Assembly (NCBI RefSeq): GCF_002078015.1
Contig: NZ_LWBP01000254.1
Location: 186,001 to 250,000, forward strand
Direction of reading: 5' to 3'
Origin: Niastella populi
GTDB taxonomy: Bacteria; Bacteroidota; Bacteroidia; Chitinophagales; Chitinophagaceae
DNA: 64,000 nt
Shown in pieces: positions 8,092 through 17,248 of the stretch. The notes below the pieces were generated by a model. It was not told where the DNA came from. It ran no database searches and worked only from the letters and a program-made list of their open reading frames with translations. How positions within the stretch are numbered: position 1 is the stretch's first letter; the number at the start of each line of letters is the position of its first letter. The translations under genes were made by a program, and so were the position numbers.

Positions 8092-10368
8092 ATGCGCAGG
8101 ATATTGACAATGATCGTTGCCATATTCGCCCTGTTGCAGGTAACTGCACAAACTACGGATGCCAAAATGAAAACATTCGTGGCCGGCCTTATGGCAAAAA
8201 TGACAATGGAAGAAAAGATAGGCCAGTTGAACCTGGTAACACCCGGCTGGGGCGTGCCTACCGGTTCGGTAGTGAGCAAAGGCGTAGAAGATAATATTCG
8301 CAAAGGCCGTGTGGGTGGGTTGTTCGGCATCTTCGGTCCCGATAAAGTACGGCAGGCGCAAACGCTTGCCATGAACGAAAGCCGCCTTCGCATTCCGCTG
8401 ATCTTCGGCCTCGATGTGATACATGGACATAAAACCATTTTTCCCATTCCGCTTGGCCTCTCCTGTTCGTGGGATACGGCGCTTATTGAACGAAGCGCCC
8501 GTATTGCCGCCATGGAAGCATCGGCCGATGGGTTGTGCTGGGTTTTTTCTCCAATGGTTGATATTGCCCGCGACCCACGCTGGGGCCGTATTGCCGAAGG
8601 CGCAGGTGAAGATCCGTATCTGGGGTCGAAAATCGCAAGGGCGATGGTGAAAGGCTACCAGGGAACCGATCTGTCGAAAGACAATACGGTTATGGCCTGT
8701 GTAAAACATTTTGCCTTGTACGGTGCGGCAGAGGCCGGCCGCGATTACAATACCACCGACATGAGCCGCATCAGAATGTACAACGAATACCTGCCGCCCT
8801 ACAAAGCGGCCGTTGATGCCGGGGTGGGCAGTGTGATGAGCTCGTTCAATGAGATCGACGGTATACCGGCAACCGGCAACCGGTGGTTGCTTACCGGTTT
8901 ATTACGTAACCAGTGGGGCTTTAAAGGTTTTGTGGTTTCCGATTATACATCTGTGAACGAAATGATAGCGCACGGTATGGGTGATCTGCAAACTTCTTCT
9001 GCCCTGGCCCTGAACGCCGGGCTCGATATGGATATGGTGGGCGAAGGATTTTTGACCACTTTGCAGAAATCATTGAAAGAAGGAAAGGTGACGAAAAAAC
9101 AAATTGATGATGCCTGCCGACGCATACTGGAGGCAAAATACAAACTAGGTCTGTTTCAGGACCCCTTCCGCTATGTAAATGAAGGCCGTCCTGAGAAAGA
9201 GATTCTGACAACGGAGAACCGCCAGGCTGCGCGGGAAATTGCTGCCCGGTCTATCGTGCTTTTAAAGAATGAACGCCAGGTGCTGCCTTTAAAAAAGTCA
9301 GGTACCATTGCGTTGATAGGCCCGCTGGCAAACAATCAGTCAGAAATGCTTGGCACCTGGGCAGTATCGGGCGATAATACAAAAAGCGTAACCATACAAA
9401 AGGGGTTACAGAATGCAGCAGGCGCCGGCGTGAATTTCCTGTATGCAAAAGGAGCCAATATTACCGATGATACTTCATTTGCCAAACGCATTAGCCCCTT
9501 TGCCAAACCAACGGAAATAGACCCCCGTCATCCCGATGATCTTATTCACGAGGCTATTGACGTTGCCGCAAAAGCCGACGTAATAGTGCTGGCGGTTGGC
9601 GAAGCGGCGGAAATGTCGGGCGAATCGGCCAGCCGCACCGATCTCGATCTGCCGGGCAGCCAGCGCAAACTGGTAGAGGCGATGGTAAGAACCGGCAAAC
9701 CGGTAGTAGTGGTATTGCTGAACGGCCGCCCGCTGGCCATTCCCTGGTTACATGAGCAGGCGACAGCTGTTGTGGAAGCCTGGTTTGCAGGAACCGAAGC
9801 TGGTAACGCCATTGCCGATGTGTTGTTTGGGAATTACAATCCATCGGGTAAACTAACTGCTTCCTTTCCACGCAATGTAGGACAGATACCCATTTACTAT
9901 AATGCAAAAAATACGGGCCGGCCATTCGAAGGCGGCAATCCCAAATTCAAGTCAGATTATCTCGATGTGGTGAATGAGCCCCTGTACCCGTTCGGTTATG
10001 GGTTAAGCTATGCTGCATTTAATTATGACACAGTGCTGCTCAGCCACGATACCTTACGAGCCGGCGGAACGATAACCGCCTCGGTAACGGTAACCAATAA
10101 TAGCGATATAGCCGGAGAAGAAACGGTGCAACTATACATTCGTGATATGGTTGGCTCCGTAACACGACCGGTAAAGGAACTGAAAGGGTTCAAAAAAATA
10201 ATGGTGAAAGGGCATGAAGCGGTAAAAGTGGAATTTACCATTACTGAAAACGATCTGAAATTTTATAACAGTGAGTTGAAGTATGTGGCCGAGCCGGGCG
10301 AATTCAGGGTTTTCATAGGCACCAACAGCCGCGATGTGAAGGAAGCGGGTTTCAGGTTGGTAAAATAA
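8092..10368 (+). CDS. GH3 beta-glucosidase (BglX-like), periplasmic
   Basis: Cleaves terminal beta-linked glucose from oligosaccharides. 758 residues with a signal peptide (cleavage near VTAQ). Domains in order: GH3 barrel (about 20-350), alpha/beta sandwich (about 385-610), FN3-like C-terminal domain (about 660-750). The nucleophile is D284 in VVSDYTS (most relatives have SDW here); a likely acid/base is E511 in GESASRTDL. KHFALYGAAEAGRDYN is typical of BglX-type enzymes. The gene begins 23 bp after the GH43-like gene and is probably the last enzyme of the locus. Bacteroides GH3 enzymes acting on sophoro-oligosaccharides offer a precedent. Confidence 0.92.
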   Translation: MRRILTMIVAIFALLQVTAQTTDAKMKTFVAGLMAKMTMEEKIGQLNLVTPGWGVPTGSVVSKGVEDNIRKGRVGGLFGIFGPDKVRQAQTLAMNESRLRIPLIFGLDVIHGHKTIFPIPLGLSCSWDTALIERSARIAAMEASADGLCWVFSPMVDIARDPRWGRIAEGAGEDPYLGSKIARAMVKGYQGTDLSKDNTVMACVKHFALYGAAEAGRDYNTTDMSRIRMYNEYLPPYKAAVDAGVGSVMSSFNEIDGIPATGNRWLLTGLLRNQWGFKGFVVSDYTSVNEMIAHGMGDLQTSSALALNAGLDMDMVGEGFLTTLQKSLKEGKVTKKQIDDACRRILEAKYKLGLFQDPFRYVNEGRPEKEILTTENRQAAREIAARSIVLLKNERQVLPLKKSGTIALIGPLANNQSEMLGTWAVSGDNTKSVTIQKGLQNAAGAGVNFLYAKGANITDDTSFAKRISPFAKPTEIDPRHPDDLIHEAIDVAAKADVIVLAVGEAAEMSGESASRTDLDLPGSQRKLVEAMVRTGKPVVVVLLNGRPLAIPWLHEQATAVVEAWFAGTEAGNAIADVLFGNYNPSGKLTASFPRNVGQIPIYYNAKNTGRPFEGGNPKFKSDYLDVVNEPLYPFGYGLSYAAFNYDTVLLSHDTLRAGGTITASVTVTNNSDIAGEETVQLYIRDMVGSVTRPVKELKGFKKIMVKGHEAVKVEFTITENDLKFYNSELKYVAEPGEFRVFIGTNSRDVKEAGFRLVK

Positions 10369-10403
10369 TTTTGAGCCGTAAATTGCGACCAAACTATGAA
10401 TCA

Positions 10404-11015
10404 ATGGCACCTGTGAAAAACATAATTTTCGATCTGGGCGGCGTATTACTGAACCTGGGCATTGCGCAAACGCGCGATGCGTTTATAAAGCTGGGGCTTA
10501 AGCAAATAGATGATCTCTTTCGTATTGGGCACGCACATGGTTTCTTCAGGGACTATGAAGTAGGCGCAATTACAGACGAGGAGTTTGTTGAAAAGGCCCG
10601 CCGGTTGTGCCATCCGGGCACCACTGGCAGTGAGGTAATAGATGCGTGGAACGTTATGCTGCTCGATTTTCCGGCAGAACACGTTCAGTTTCTGCAATTG
10701 CTAAAAAACAAATACCGGTTATTCTTATTCAGCAATACCAACGCCATTCACCTGCAGGCATTTCAAAAAAGTTACCGGGAAGTATATGGCTCGGCCATGG
10801 ACGATCTTTTTGAAAAAGCTTATTATTCACATTTGATCAACCATCGCAAACCCGATGTGGCGGCCTTTGAGTTTGTGATAAAGGACAGTAATGTAAATGC
10901 TGCGGAAACGCTTTTTATCGATGATGCGTTGGTAAATGTGGAAGGGGCCCGGCTGGCGGGTTTACAGGCACATCATCTTACCGGTGGAAAAACCATTCTC
11001 GATCTGGGGCTGTAA
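10404..11015 (+). CDS. HAD-superfamily phosphatase (YihX-like)
   Basis: Small soluble phosphohydrolase, 204 residues. HAD motif I FDLGGVLLNLG (the second D is replaced by G, as in the epoxide-hydrolase/YihX-like subgroup), motif II LFLFSNTN, motif III Lys in HRKPD, motif IV LFIDDALVNVEGA. Start set at the ATG at 10404; a TTG at 10371 in the same frame would add 11 residues unlike relatives. It follows the GH3 gene by 35 bp and could be read from the same transcript. Some YihX enzymes dephosphorylate glucose-1-phosphate; the substrate here is unknown. Confidence 0.85.
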   Translation: MAPVKNIIFDLGGVLLNLGIAQTRDAFIKLGLKQIDDLFRIGHAHGFFRDYEVGAITDEEFVEKARRLCHPGTTGSEVIDAWNVMLLDFPAEHVQFLQLLKNKYRLFLFSNTNAIHLQAFQKSYREVYGSAMDDLFEKAYYSHLINHRKPDVAAFEFVIKDSNVNAAETLFIDDALVNVEGARLAGLQAHHLTGGKTILDLGL

Positions 11016-11074
11016 AGTATTTTTCAGGGTATAGTTTTCATACGAACGGCGGCTGAAACATTTGGTAGCACAGG

Positions 11075-11262
11075 TTTTTCATATGAAAACAGGGCGTTTT
11101 CATATGGCAGCGTACCTTTTTCATATGAAAACAGGGTGTTTTCATATGGTGGAGTACCTTTTTCATATGAAAACGGGGTGTTTTCATATGGTAGCGTACC
11201 TTTTTCATATGAAAACGGGATGTTTTCATATGGTGGAGTACCATTTTCATATGAAAGTGGTA
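11075..11262. repeat. 42-bp tandem array (four full units and one partial) with nested 21-bp palindromic half-units
   Basis: Unit starts at 11075, 11117, 11159, 11201 and 11243, exactly 42 bp apart. Each unit has two 21-bp halves: TTTTTCATATGAAAACAGGG, then GTTTTCATATGG followed by GTACC. The first half holds the palindrome TTTTCATATGAAAA. Variation is a few bases per unit. Because 42 and 21 are multiples of 3, both strands stay open (for example 11062-11265 with a FHMKTGC-type period), but such peptides look like by-products. It lies between the 3' ends of two convergent genes. Confidence 0.92.
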
Positions 11263-11286
11263 TAAAATAATATGAAAAAGTACCGC

Positions 11287-11550
11287 TTATTTTTCCTTTA
11301 CCTCCTCAAAATCAATGTATTCGCCCGATTTTGGCTTAGTTGCGGTTGGGTTGTCGCCAGAGGAAGGCCTGCCGGAACCGGCTTGCTGCTGCTGCTGCAG
11401 GGGGTCCTGCTGTTGCTGCCTGCGTTGAAATTCTTTTACCTGGCTGCGAACCCGCCACGAAACTTTAATAATGGGCACCAGGAAATTGAATACAAATTTG
11501 TATAAGAAGTAGGCAAGAAGTATGTATAATAAGATGCGTGTAATGCTCAT
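11287..11550 (-). CDS. small membrane protein, DUF4834-like
   Basis: 87-residue protein with one N-terminal membrane helix (about 5-27), a basic segment, a Gln-rich linker (about 44-56) and a conserved-looking tail GEYIDFEEVKEK. This layout matches small Bacteroidota proteins annotated DUF4834; the assignment is from memory of the family. Function unknown. It is convergent with the HAD gene across the 42-bp array and divergent from rimP. A near-consensus -7 box (TACCTTTA) lies just upstream on its strand. Confidence 0.75.
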   Translation of the reverse strand: MSITRILLYILLAYFLYKFVFNFLVPIIKVSWRVRSQVKEFQRRQQQQDPLQQQQQAGSGRPSSGDNPTATKPKSGEYIDFEEVKEK

Positions 11551-11794
11551 ATTAAAAAAACTAAAGGTACACGTACAGCACCTAACAAACTGTTAAGTTG
11601 GCTGAGACAAATAATTTTTTCATTAGCTGCAAACGGCCCCGGTCATTTGTTTGGGAACATGGCAAAACTATATCAAATCAACAAGTATGGCATTGCGAAA
11701 GTTCAAAACACTGTTTTTTTAGAAGTTCTTCCAATGATAAACGGTGGCGGCCACCCATGCTGATTTTCGTTTATTCAAAATTAACAAAGGGGTT
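11551..11794. other. intergenic stretch, no gene recognised
   Basis: Between the divergent DUF4834-like and rimP genes. Short open frames here (for example from 11598) have no recognisable features. The rimP promoter and leader hairpin follow. Confidence 0.5.
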
Positions 11795-11827
11795 TTTGGA
11801 ATTAATTGGGTAATTACCTTACCTTTG
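11795..11827 (+). promoter_or_regulatory. probable rimP-nusA-infB promoter
   Basis: TTTG at 11795-11798, 21 bp, then TACCTTTG at 11820-11827: both elements of the Bacteroidota sigma-ABfr consensus (TTTG, 19-21 bp, TAnnTTTG). Confidence 0.7.
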
Positions 11828-11848
11828 CCAAGGCAAAAGATGAATAGA

Positions 11849-11880
11849 AAGGGAACGGAAATCGTTCCCTTCTTTATTTC
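11849..11880 (+). promoter_or_regulatory. rimP leader hairpin followed by a T-rich run (possible attenuator)
   Basis: AAGGGAACG (11849-11857), loop GAAAT, CGTTCCCTT (11863-11871): a perfect 9-bp stem followed by TCTTTATTT. It begins about 15 nt after the expected transcription start and 20 bp before the rimP ATG, so it could act as an intrinsic attenuator for the operon. Confidence 0.5.
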
Positions 11881-11890
11881 CCATAAGAGC

Positions 11891-12355
11891 ATGGAAACAC
11901 CAGTACAGGTAATTGAAAAAATGATACAGGATATGTTAGCCAGTGACCCGGCTTATTTCCTGGTTGAGATTAGAGTGAAACCTACCAATAATGTAAAGCT
12001 TTTTTTGGATGGCGATCAGGGAGTGACCATTGAGAAGTGCATCTCCTGGAACCGGGCTTTATATAAGAAAATTGAGGAGGATAATCTATTCCCTAACGGA
12101 GACTTTTCGCTTGAAGTATCTTCTCCCGGCGTTGACGAACCCTTAAAAATGTTGCGACAATACAAGAAAAACCTGGGCCGTACGGTAGAGGTTGTGCTTA
12201 AGGACGGTATTAAAGTTACCGGCAAAATGATTGAAGCAGGCGATGAGGGTATAACGGTAGAGGAAACCAAAGGAAAAAATAAAAAGAAAGAGGTAATTCA
12301 ACACCAATTTCAATTCGATCAAATAAAATCAACAACAATTCAAACTGTATTTTAA
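11891..12355 (+). CDS. rimP: ribosome maturation factor RimP
   Basis: Cytoplasmic factor for 30S subunit maturation, 154 residues. Start set at the ATG at 11891 (METPVQVIEKM), which gives the usual RimP length; the frame is open from 11744 but that would add 49 unrelated residues. The family stretch FSLEVSSPGVDEPL is at about 70-85, followed by an SH3-like C-terminal domain (GRTVEVVLKDGIKVTGKM). It is first in the conserved rimP-nusA-infB order, 45 bp before nusA. Confidence 0.95.
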   Translation: METPVQVIEKMIQDMLASDPAYFLVEIRVKPTNNVKLFLDGDQGVTIEKCISWNRALYKKIEEDNLFPNGDFSLEVSSPGVDEPLKMLRQYKKNLGRTVEVVLKDGIKVTGKMIEAGDEGITVEETKGKNKKKEVIQHQFQFDQIKSTTIQTVF

Positions 12356-12361
12356 TAGACT

Positions 12362-12383
12362 CTCCCGGCACCAGTGCCGGGAG
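12362..12383. other. hairpin in the rimP-nusA spacer
   Basis: CTCCCGGCA (12362-12370), loop CCAG, TGCCGGGAG (12375-12383), then GAAAAAAAA. A 9-bp GC-rich stem 18 bp before the nusA ATG with no T-tract on the + strand. It may be a pause or RNA-processing site. Confidence 0.5.
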
Positions 12384-12400
12384 GAAAAAAAATGTAGAAT

Positions 12401-13648
12401 ATGGCAAGCATAAACCTGATAGAGGCCTTCGCAGACTTTAAGGAAGCCGAAAATATAGATCGCCCTACTATGATGAAGGTGGTGGAAGATGTTTTCAAGA
12501 CCCTGCTGCGTAAAAAATATGGCAGTGACGAGAATTTTGACGTAATTGTGAATGCTGAGAAAGGTGACCTGGAAATTATGCGCCGCCGTACAATTGTTGA
12601 GGATGGGGCCGTGATGGACCCGCTGGCTGAGATAGCTTATAGCGATGCCGTAAAAATTGAACCCGACTTCGAAGTTGGGGAAGAAATATATGAGGAAGTA
12701 AATATCCTCGATTTTGGCCGCCGGGCCATCCTGGCCGCCAAACAAACCCTGGCCAGCCGTATTAGTGACCTGAAAAAGAACGTACTGGTGAAGAAATACG
12801 GCGACAGAATAGGCGAAATTATCAGCGCCGAGGTTTACCAGGTTTGGAAAAAAGAAATATTATTGCTCGATGAAGAAGGGAATGAGTTAATATTGCCTAA
12901 GTCTGAGCAAATTCCGCAGGACTATTTCAAGAAAGGTGAAAATATCCGCGCCGTTGTAAAAAAAGTAGAATTAAAAAACAATTCTCCGGTCATTATTTTA
13001 TCCCGTACCTCTCCCTCTTTCCTTGCAAAACTGCTTGAAATTGAGGTGCCTGAAATATTTGATGGTTTGATTGTTATTAAAAAGATCGTTCGTGAGCCCG
13101 GTGAAAGGGCCAAAGTAGCCGTTGAATCTTACGACGATCGTATCGACCCCGTAGGCGCCTGCGTAGGGATGAAAGGCAGCCGTATCCATGGGATCGTACG
13201 GGAACTGAAAAACGAGAACATCGATGTCATAAACTGGACCAATAATATTCAACTGCTGATCCAGCGTTCGCTTACCCCTGCCAAGATCACCACCCAGGAC
13301 CTTGACAATGATAAAAAACAGGCGAACGTATACCTGAAACCCGACCAGGTTTCACTGGCCATCGGTAAAAAAGGGGTGAATATTAAGCTGGCACAAGAAT
13401 TAACCGGATATAGCATCGACGTATATCGGGATACGGAAGGCGAACCACAGGAATTCGATATCGACCTGGAAGAATTCAGCGATGAAATTGAAACCTGGAT
13501 CCTTGATGAGCTCAAACGCGTTGGTTGCGATACAGCCCGCAGTGTACTTGATCTTACACCCGAAGAGCTGGAAAGAAGAACCGACCTGGAAAGAGAAACC
13601 ATCAATGAGGTGCGCCGGATCCTGAATGAAGAATTTGAAAAAGGATAG
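12401..13648 (+). CDS. nusA: transcription termination/antitermination factor NusA
   Basis: Binds RNA polymerase and nascent RNA to control pausing, termination and antitermination. 415 residues: N-terminal polymerase-binding domain (about 1-125), S1 domain (about 130-200), tandem KH domains (about 230-345; GACVGMKGSRIHGIVRELKNE, then VSLAIGKKGVNIKLAQELTGY) and a C-terminal region with a helix-hairpin-helix-like segment. Shorter than the 495-residue E. coli protein, as is common outside Proteobacteria. It sits between rimP and infB. Confidence 0.97.
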   Translation: MASINLIEAFADFKEAENIDRPTMMKVVEDVFKTLLRKKYGSDENFDVIVNAEKGDLEIMRRRTIVEDGAVMDPLAEIAYSDAVKIEPDFEVGEEIYEEVNILDFGRRAILAAKQTLASRISDLKKNVLVKKYGDRIGEIISAEVYQVWKKEILLLDEEGNELILPKSEQIPQDYFKKGENIRAVVKKVELKNNSPVIILSRTSPSFLAKLLEIEVPEIFDGLIVIKKIVREPGERAKVAVESYDDRIDPVGACVGMKGSRIHGIVRELKNENIDVINWTNNIQLLIQRSLTPAKITTQDLDNDKKQANVYLKPDQVSLAIGKKGVNIKLAQELTGYSIDVYRDTEGEPQEFDIDLEEFSDEIETWILDELKRVGCDTARSVLDLTPEELERRTDLERETINEVRRILNEEFEKG

Positions 13649-13845
13649 GCAGAGAAGTCCTATTTGGTTTATAGCTGTAAGGAACCAGCAAATTATTAAA
13701 GCCGTTTAATTGGTAATGGTCTGTGTATGAGCATGGAACCGTTTACACGCATGGTTTTAAATGTTAATATGACCAAAATGACTTTTTACCAGTAATTTGC
13801 TTATCCAAACAGCGAACAAAACAAAAAATTGTCTTACAATAACGA

Positions 13846-16800
13846 ATGGCAGAAACAACAACACTTAGATTAATGGCCGCAGCCAAAGAGTTTAACATCG
13901 GCAAAGAAACGCTGGTAGACTTTTTGGTAGGAAAGGGATTTAGCAAAGACGACCTGAAACCTACGTCAAAACTGACGGAGGATATGTATCGTGCTTTGCA
14001 ACAGGAATTCCAGAGTGATAAAGTGGCCAAATTAAAAAGCGACCAGATCGATCTGCCGAAGGGAAGCCTGGAAGCGAAGAAGAAGAAGGAAGACGATGCC
14101 GCAGCTGCGAAAAAAGAGGTGGTTAAAAAACAGGAACCAACACCTGTAGTGGAAGAAAAGAAAGAGGAAAAGGTAGAGAAAGTAGAAAAGATAGAGAAGA
14201 AAGAAGAAATAGTAGAAAAAGTTGAGACGGTAGAGGCTGTTGAAAAGATAGAAGAAACCCCACCTGTAGAAATTACGCAGCCACCGGTTGTTGCTGAAAC
14301 AGTGGTAACTCCAACTGTGGAGGAAAAGGAAGAGCCGAAGAAAGAAGAAGTACCGGAAGAGCCAAAAGTGGAAGAAACGCAACAACAGGAAATAACAAAA
14401 GTGGAAGCACCCGGAATAGAAGGGCCTAAAGTGCTGGACAAGATCGATCTTTCGGCAATAGATTCTTCGACAAGACCGAAGAAAACGCCTATTGTCGTTA
14501 AAAAGAAAGAACAGGAGCCGCCGGTAAAGGCCAAAGAAGAAACACCACAGCCGAAGGAAGAAAAGCCGAAGCCGCCAAAGGAAGTAGTACAGGAAACCGC
14601 AGCGGAAACTGTTGCTCCGGTAGCCGAGGAAAAGGTAAAGAAGCCAAAAGAAGAAGTTGCTCAACAACAGCAGCCTGCAAAACAACAGGTAGTTGTAGAA
14701 AAGAAAAAGGAACAGGAGCCGGTAAAGGAAGTGCAGAAAGAAAAAGAAGAAGAGAAAGAAGCACTGCCCCCGGTTATTGAAAATATTAAAGCAGATAAAC
14801 TTACGGGACCGAAAATTCTGGGCAAAATAGAATTACCGGTTGGCGACGAAGCCCGCACCAAACCGAAGCCCAACGAGGAAAAGAGGAAGCGCAAGCGCAT
14901 TCCCATTGAAAAGAAAGACCAGCAGCAGTCACAACAAACTGCGCAGGAGCGGGCTCAGCATCTTTTCAAGAAAAGAGAACCAGGTCAGCAGGGCGGTCAT
15001 CACGGTGGCGGCCATCACGGAGGTGGTCAGGGCCAGCAAGGTGGTCAGCATCGCCAGGGCGGCCAGCAGGGTGGCGGTAACTTCAGGGGAGGTAACCGGC
15101 CTAACCAGCAGCGCCATGGTGGTGGAAATCGCCACGTGTCACGCGAGCCGAAAGAGATCAACGAAAAAGAGATCCAGGATAAAATACGTGAAACACAGGC
15201 CAAGTTGTCGGGCAACAAGGGCGGTAAGAGCATAAAAGCTAAACGCCGTCACGAAAAACGCCAGGGCATGGCCGAAAGGGAAGGTGTTGAAGGACAAGAC
15301 AACAAACTGCAGGTTACCGAGTTTATCAGCGTAAGCGAACTGGCCAACCTCATGGACGTAAGTTTTGCCGAAGTGATCAGTAAGTGTATGAGCCTGGGCC
15401 TCATGGTGTCTATCAACCAGCGTCTGGATGCCGAGGTAATTGAACTGGTGGCCGGTGAGTTTGGCTATGAAGCCGAGTTCATCGATATGGAAAAGCAGAT
15501 GGAAATGGAAGAAGAAGAAGAGGCCGACAACGAAGAAGATCTGCAGCACCGCGCTCCCATCGTTACCATCATGGGTCACGTTGACCACGGTAAAACGTCA
15601 TTGCTCGACTATATCCGCAGCGCGAATGTGGTTGCCGGTGAAGCGGGTGGTATCACCCAGCACATTGGTGCCTACGAAGTAACGCTCCCCAACGGTAAAA
15701 AGATCAGTTTCCTCGATACACCCGGTCACGAAGCGTTCACCGCCATGCGTGCCCGTGGTGCCAAAGTAACCGACATTGCCGTGATCGTAGTAGCTGCTGA
15801 CGATGCCGTGATGCCGCAAACCAAGGAAGCCATCAGCCACGCACAGGCTGCCGGGGTACCAATGATCTTTGCCATCAACAAAATAGATAAAGACGGCGCA
15901 AACGCGCAAAAGATATACGAACAGCTGGCCGGTATGAACCTCCTGGTTGAAGAATGGGGTGGTAAATACCAAAGCCAGGAGCTGAGCGCCAAAAAAGGAT
16001 TGAATGTTGACAAGCTCCTCGAAAAGATCCTGCTCGAAGCAGAGTTGCTGGAGCTGAAAGCCAATCCCGATCGCGAAGCTACAGGTACTATCATCGAAGC
16101 TACCCTCGATAAAGGCCGCGGTTATGTAGCCACCGTACTGGTACAGAACGGTACGCTGAAACATGGCGACCTGGTTGTATCGGGTCAGTTCTACGGTCGC
16201 GTAAAAGCAATGTTCAACGAACGTAACAAACGGGTCGACGAAGCGCCGCCTTCTACCCCGGTTCTTATTCTCGGTTTGAACGGTGCGCCACAGGCCGGTG
16301 AGAAGTTCAAGGTTTATGAAGATGAAGCAGAAGCAAAAGAAGTAGCTAACCGCCGTGCACAGATCCTGCGTGAACAGGGTATCAGAACCAAGAAACACAT
16401 CACGCTTGATGAAATTGGCCGCCGTTTGGCACTGGGTAACTTTAAACAACTGAACCTGATCCTGAAAGGTGACGTGGATGGTTCGGTAGAAGCCCTGAGC
16501 GATTCATTACAGAAATTATCAACCGAAGAGATCGTTGTTTCGGTAGTACATAAAGCGGTGGGCGCCATCAGCGAAAGCGATGTAATGCTCGCTACCGCAT
16601 CTGACGCCATCGTAGTAGGTTTCAACGTGCGTCCATCAACGCAGGCCAACCGCCTGGCAGAGAACGAAGGCGTGGAAATCAAACTCTACTCAATCATCTA
16701 TAACGCAATTGAGGAAGTTAAGAGCGCTATGGAAGGGATGTTGGAACCGAAGATCACCGAAAAGATCGTTGCCAACGTGGAAGTACGGAACGTATTCGTG

Positions 16801-17070
16801 TTCGACAAAGCTACCGTTGCCGGTTGTTATGTACTCGATGGAAAAATTCTGCGTAACTCCAAGATCCGCGTTATTCGCGATGGCATCGTAGAATATCCTA
16901 AGGGTGAAGGACAAAGCGCCGAACTGCAATCACTGAAACGCTTTAAAGACGACGTGAAGGAAGTGCCTTCCGGCATGGAGTGCGGGTTAACCGTTAAAAA
17001 CTTCAGCGGTATTAAAGTAGGTGATATCATTGAAGCGTTTGAACTGGAAGAAGTAAAAAGAACATTATAA
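13846..17070 (+). CDS. infB: translation initiation factor IF-2
   Basis: GTPase that brings initiator tRNA to the 30S subunit. 1074 residues. An IF2_N-like start ([21 protein letters not shown]) is followed by a long Lys/Glu/Pro/Val-rich low-complexity linker (about 70-370) and a Gly/His/Gln/Arg-rich stretch (about 385-430). A second IF2_N-like segment comes near 490. The G domain starts near 575 with GHVDHGKT (G577), DTPGHEAF and NKIDKDG, followed by the usual C-terminal domains. The conserved core is complete; the extended N-terminus is the only unusual part. Third gene of the operon, with a 197-bp gap after nusA. Confidence 0.97.
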   Translation: MAETTTLRLMAAAKEFNIGKETLVDFLVGKGFSKDDLKPTSKLTEDMYRALQQEFQSDKVAKLKSDQIDLPKGSLEAKKKKEDDAAAAKKEVVKKQEPTPVVEEKKEEKVEKVEKIEKKEEIVEKVETVEAVEKIEETPPVEITQPPVVAETVVTPTVEEKEEPKKEEVPEEPKVEETQQQEITKVEAPGIEGPKVLDKIDLSAIDSSTRPKKTPIVVKKKEQEPPVKAKEETPQPKEEKPKPPKEVVQETAAETVAPVAEEKVKKPKEEVAQQQQPAKQQVVVEKKKEQEPVKEVQKEKEEEKEALPPVIENIKADKLTGPKILGKIELPVGDEARTKPKPNEEKRKRKRIPIEKKDQQQSQQTAQERAQHLFKKREPGQQGGHHGGGHHGGGQGQQGGQHRQGGQQGGGNFRGGNRPNQQRHGGGNRHVSREPKEINEKEIQDKIRETQAKLSGNKGGKSIKAKRRHEKRQGMAEREGVEGQDNKLQVTEFISVSELANLMDVSFAEVISKCMSLGLMVSINQRLDAEVIELVAGEFGYEAEFIDMEKQMEMEEEEEADNEEDLQHRAPIVTIMGHVDHGKTSLLDYIRSANVVAGEAGGITQHIGAYEVTLPNGKKISFLDTPGHEAFTAMRARGAKVTDIAVIVVAADDAVMPQTKEAISHAQAAGVPMIFAINKIDKDGANAQKIYEQLAGMNLLVEEWGGKYQSQELSAKKGLNVDKLLEKILLEAELLELKANPDREATGTIIEATLDKGRGYVATVLVQNGTLKHGDLVVSGQFYGRVKAMFNERNKRVDEAPPSTPVLILGLNGAPQAGEKFKVYEDEAEAKEVANRRAQILREQGIRTKKHITLDEIGRRLALGNFKQLNLILKGDVDGSVEALSDSLQKLSTEEIVVSVVHKAVGAISESDVMLATASDAIVVGFNVRPSTQANRLAENEGVEIKLYSIIYNAIEEVKSAMEGMLEPKITEKIVANVEVRNVFVFDKATVAGCYVLDGKILRNSKIRVIRDGIVEYPKGEGQSAELQSLKRFKDDVKEVPSGMECGLTVKNFSGIKVGDIIEAFELEEVKRTL

Positions 17071-17073
17071 GAG

Positions 17074-17148
17074 TAACAGGTTACAGGGTCCAGGTTTCAG
17101 GGAAATTGCACAAGGCAGGCCCTGTAACCTGCAGCTTGTAACCTTTAT
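17074..17148. repeat. heptamer inverted-repeat element (after infB)
   Basis: Left arm from 17074: TAACAGG, TTACAGG, GTCCAGG, TTTCAGG, an exact 7-nt period (NNNCAGG). Right arm from 17121: CCTGTAA, CCTGCAG, CTTGTAA, CCTTTAT, which is the reverse-complement word CCTGNNN. GGTTACAGGGTCC (17079-17091) can pair with GGCCCTGTAACC (17118-17129). It starts 3 nt after the infB stop. Confidence 0.8.
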
Positions 17149-17248
17149 CATTTTACCTGACACAACTTTTTGTTAATTAACGTATCCCGTTCAGTAATTG
17201 GCCAGGTAACATTTAAATTTGGCACTGTCCCTTTCAAAAAAGAATCAG

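Noticed and set aside
11075-11262. CRISPR array
   Set aside because: Units are directly joined with no unique spacers and no cas genes are in the window.
11038-11265. Open frames on both strands through the 42-bp array (FHMKTGC-type peptides)
   Set aside because: The unit length is a multiple of 3 and lacks stops, so both strands stay open automatically; no promoter or neighbour supports translation.
13764-14534. Long Ser/Phe-rich open frame on the - strand inside infB
   Set aside because: Mirror of the Lys/Glu-rich IF-2 linker; no start region, homology or promoter, and it overlaps a certain gene.
17074-17148. Ordinary intrinsic terminator after infB
   Set aside because: The arms pair but no T-tract follows, and the 7-nt register is the stronger signal.
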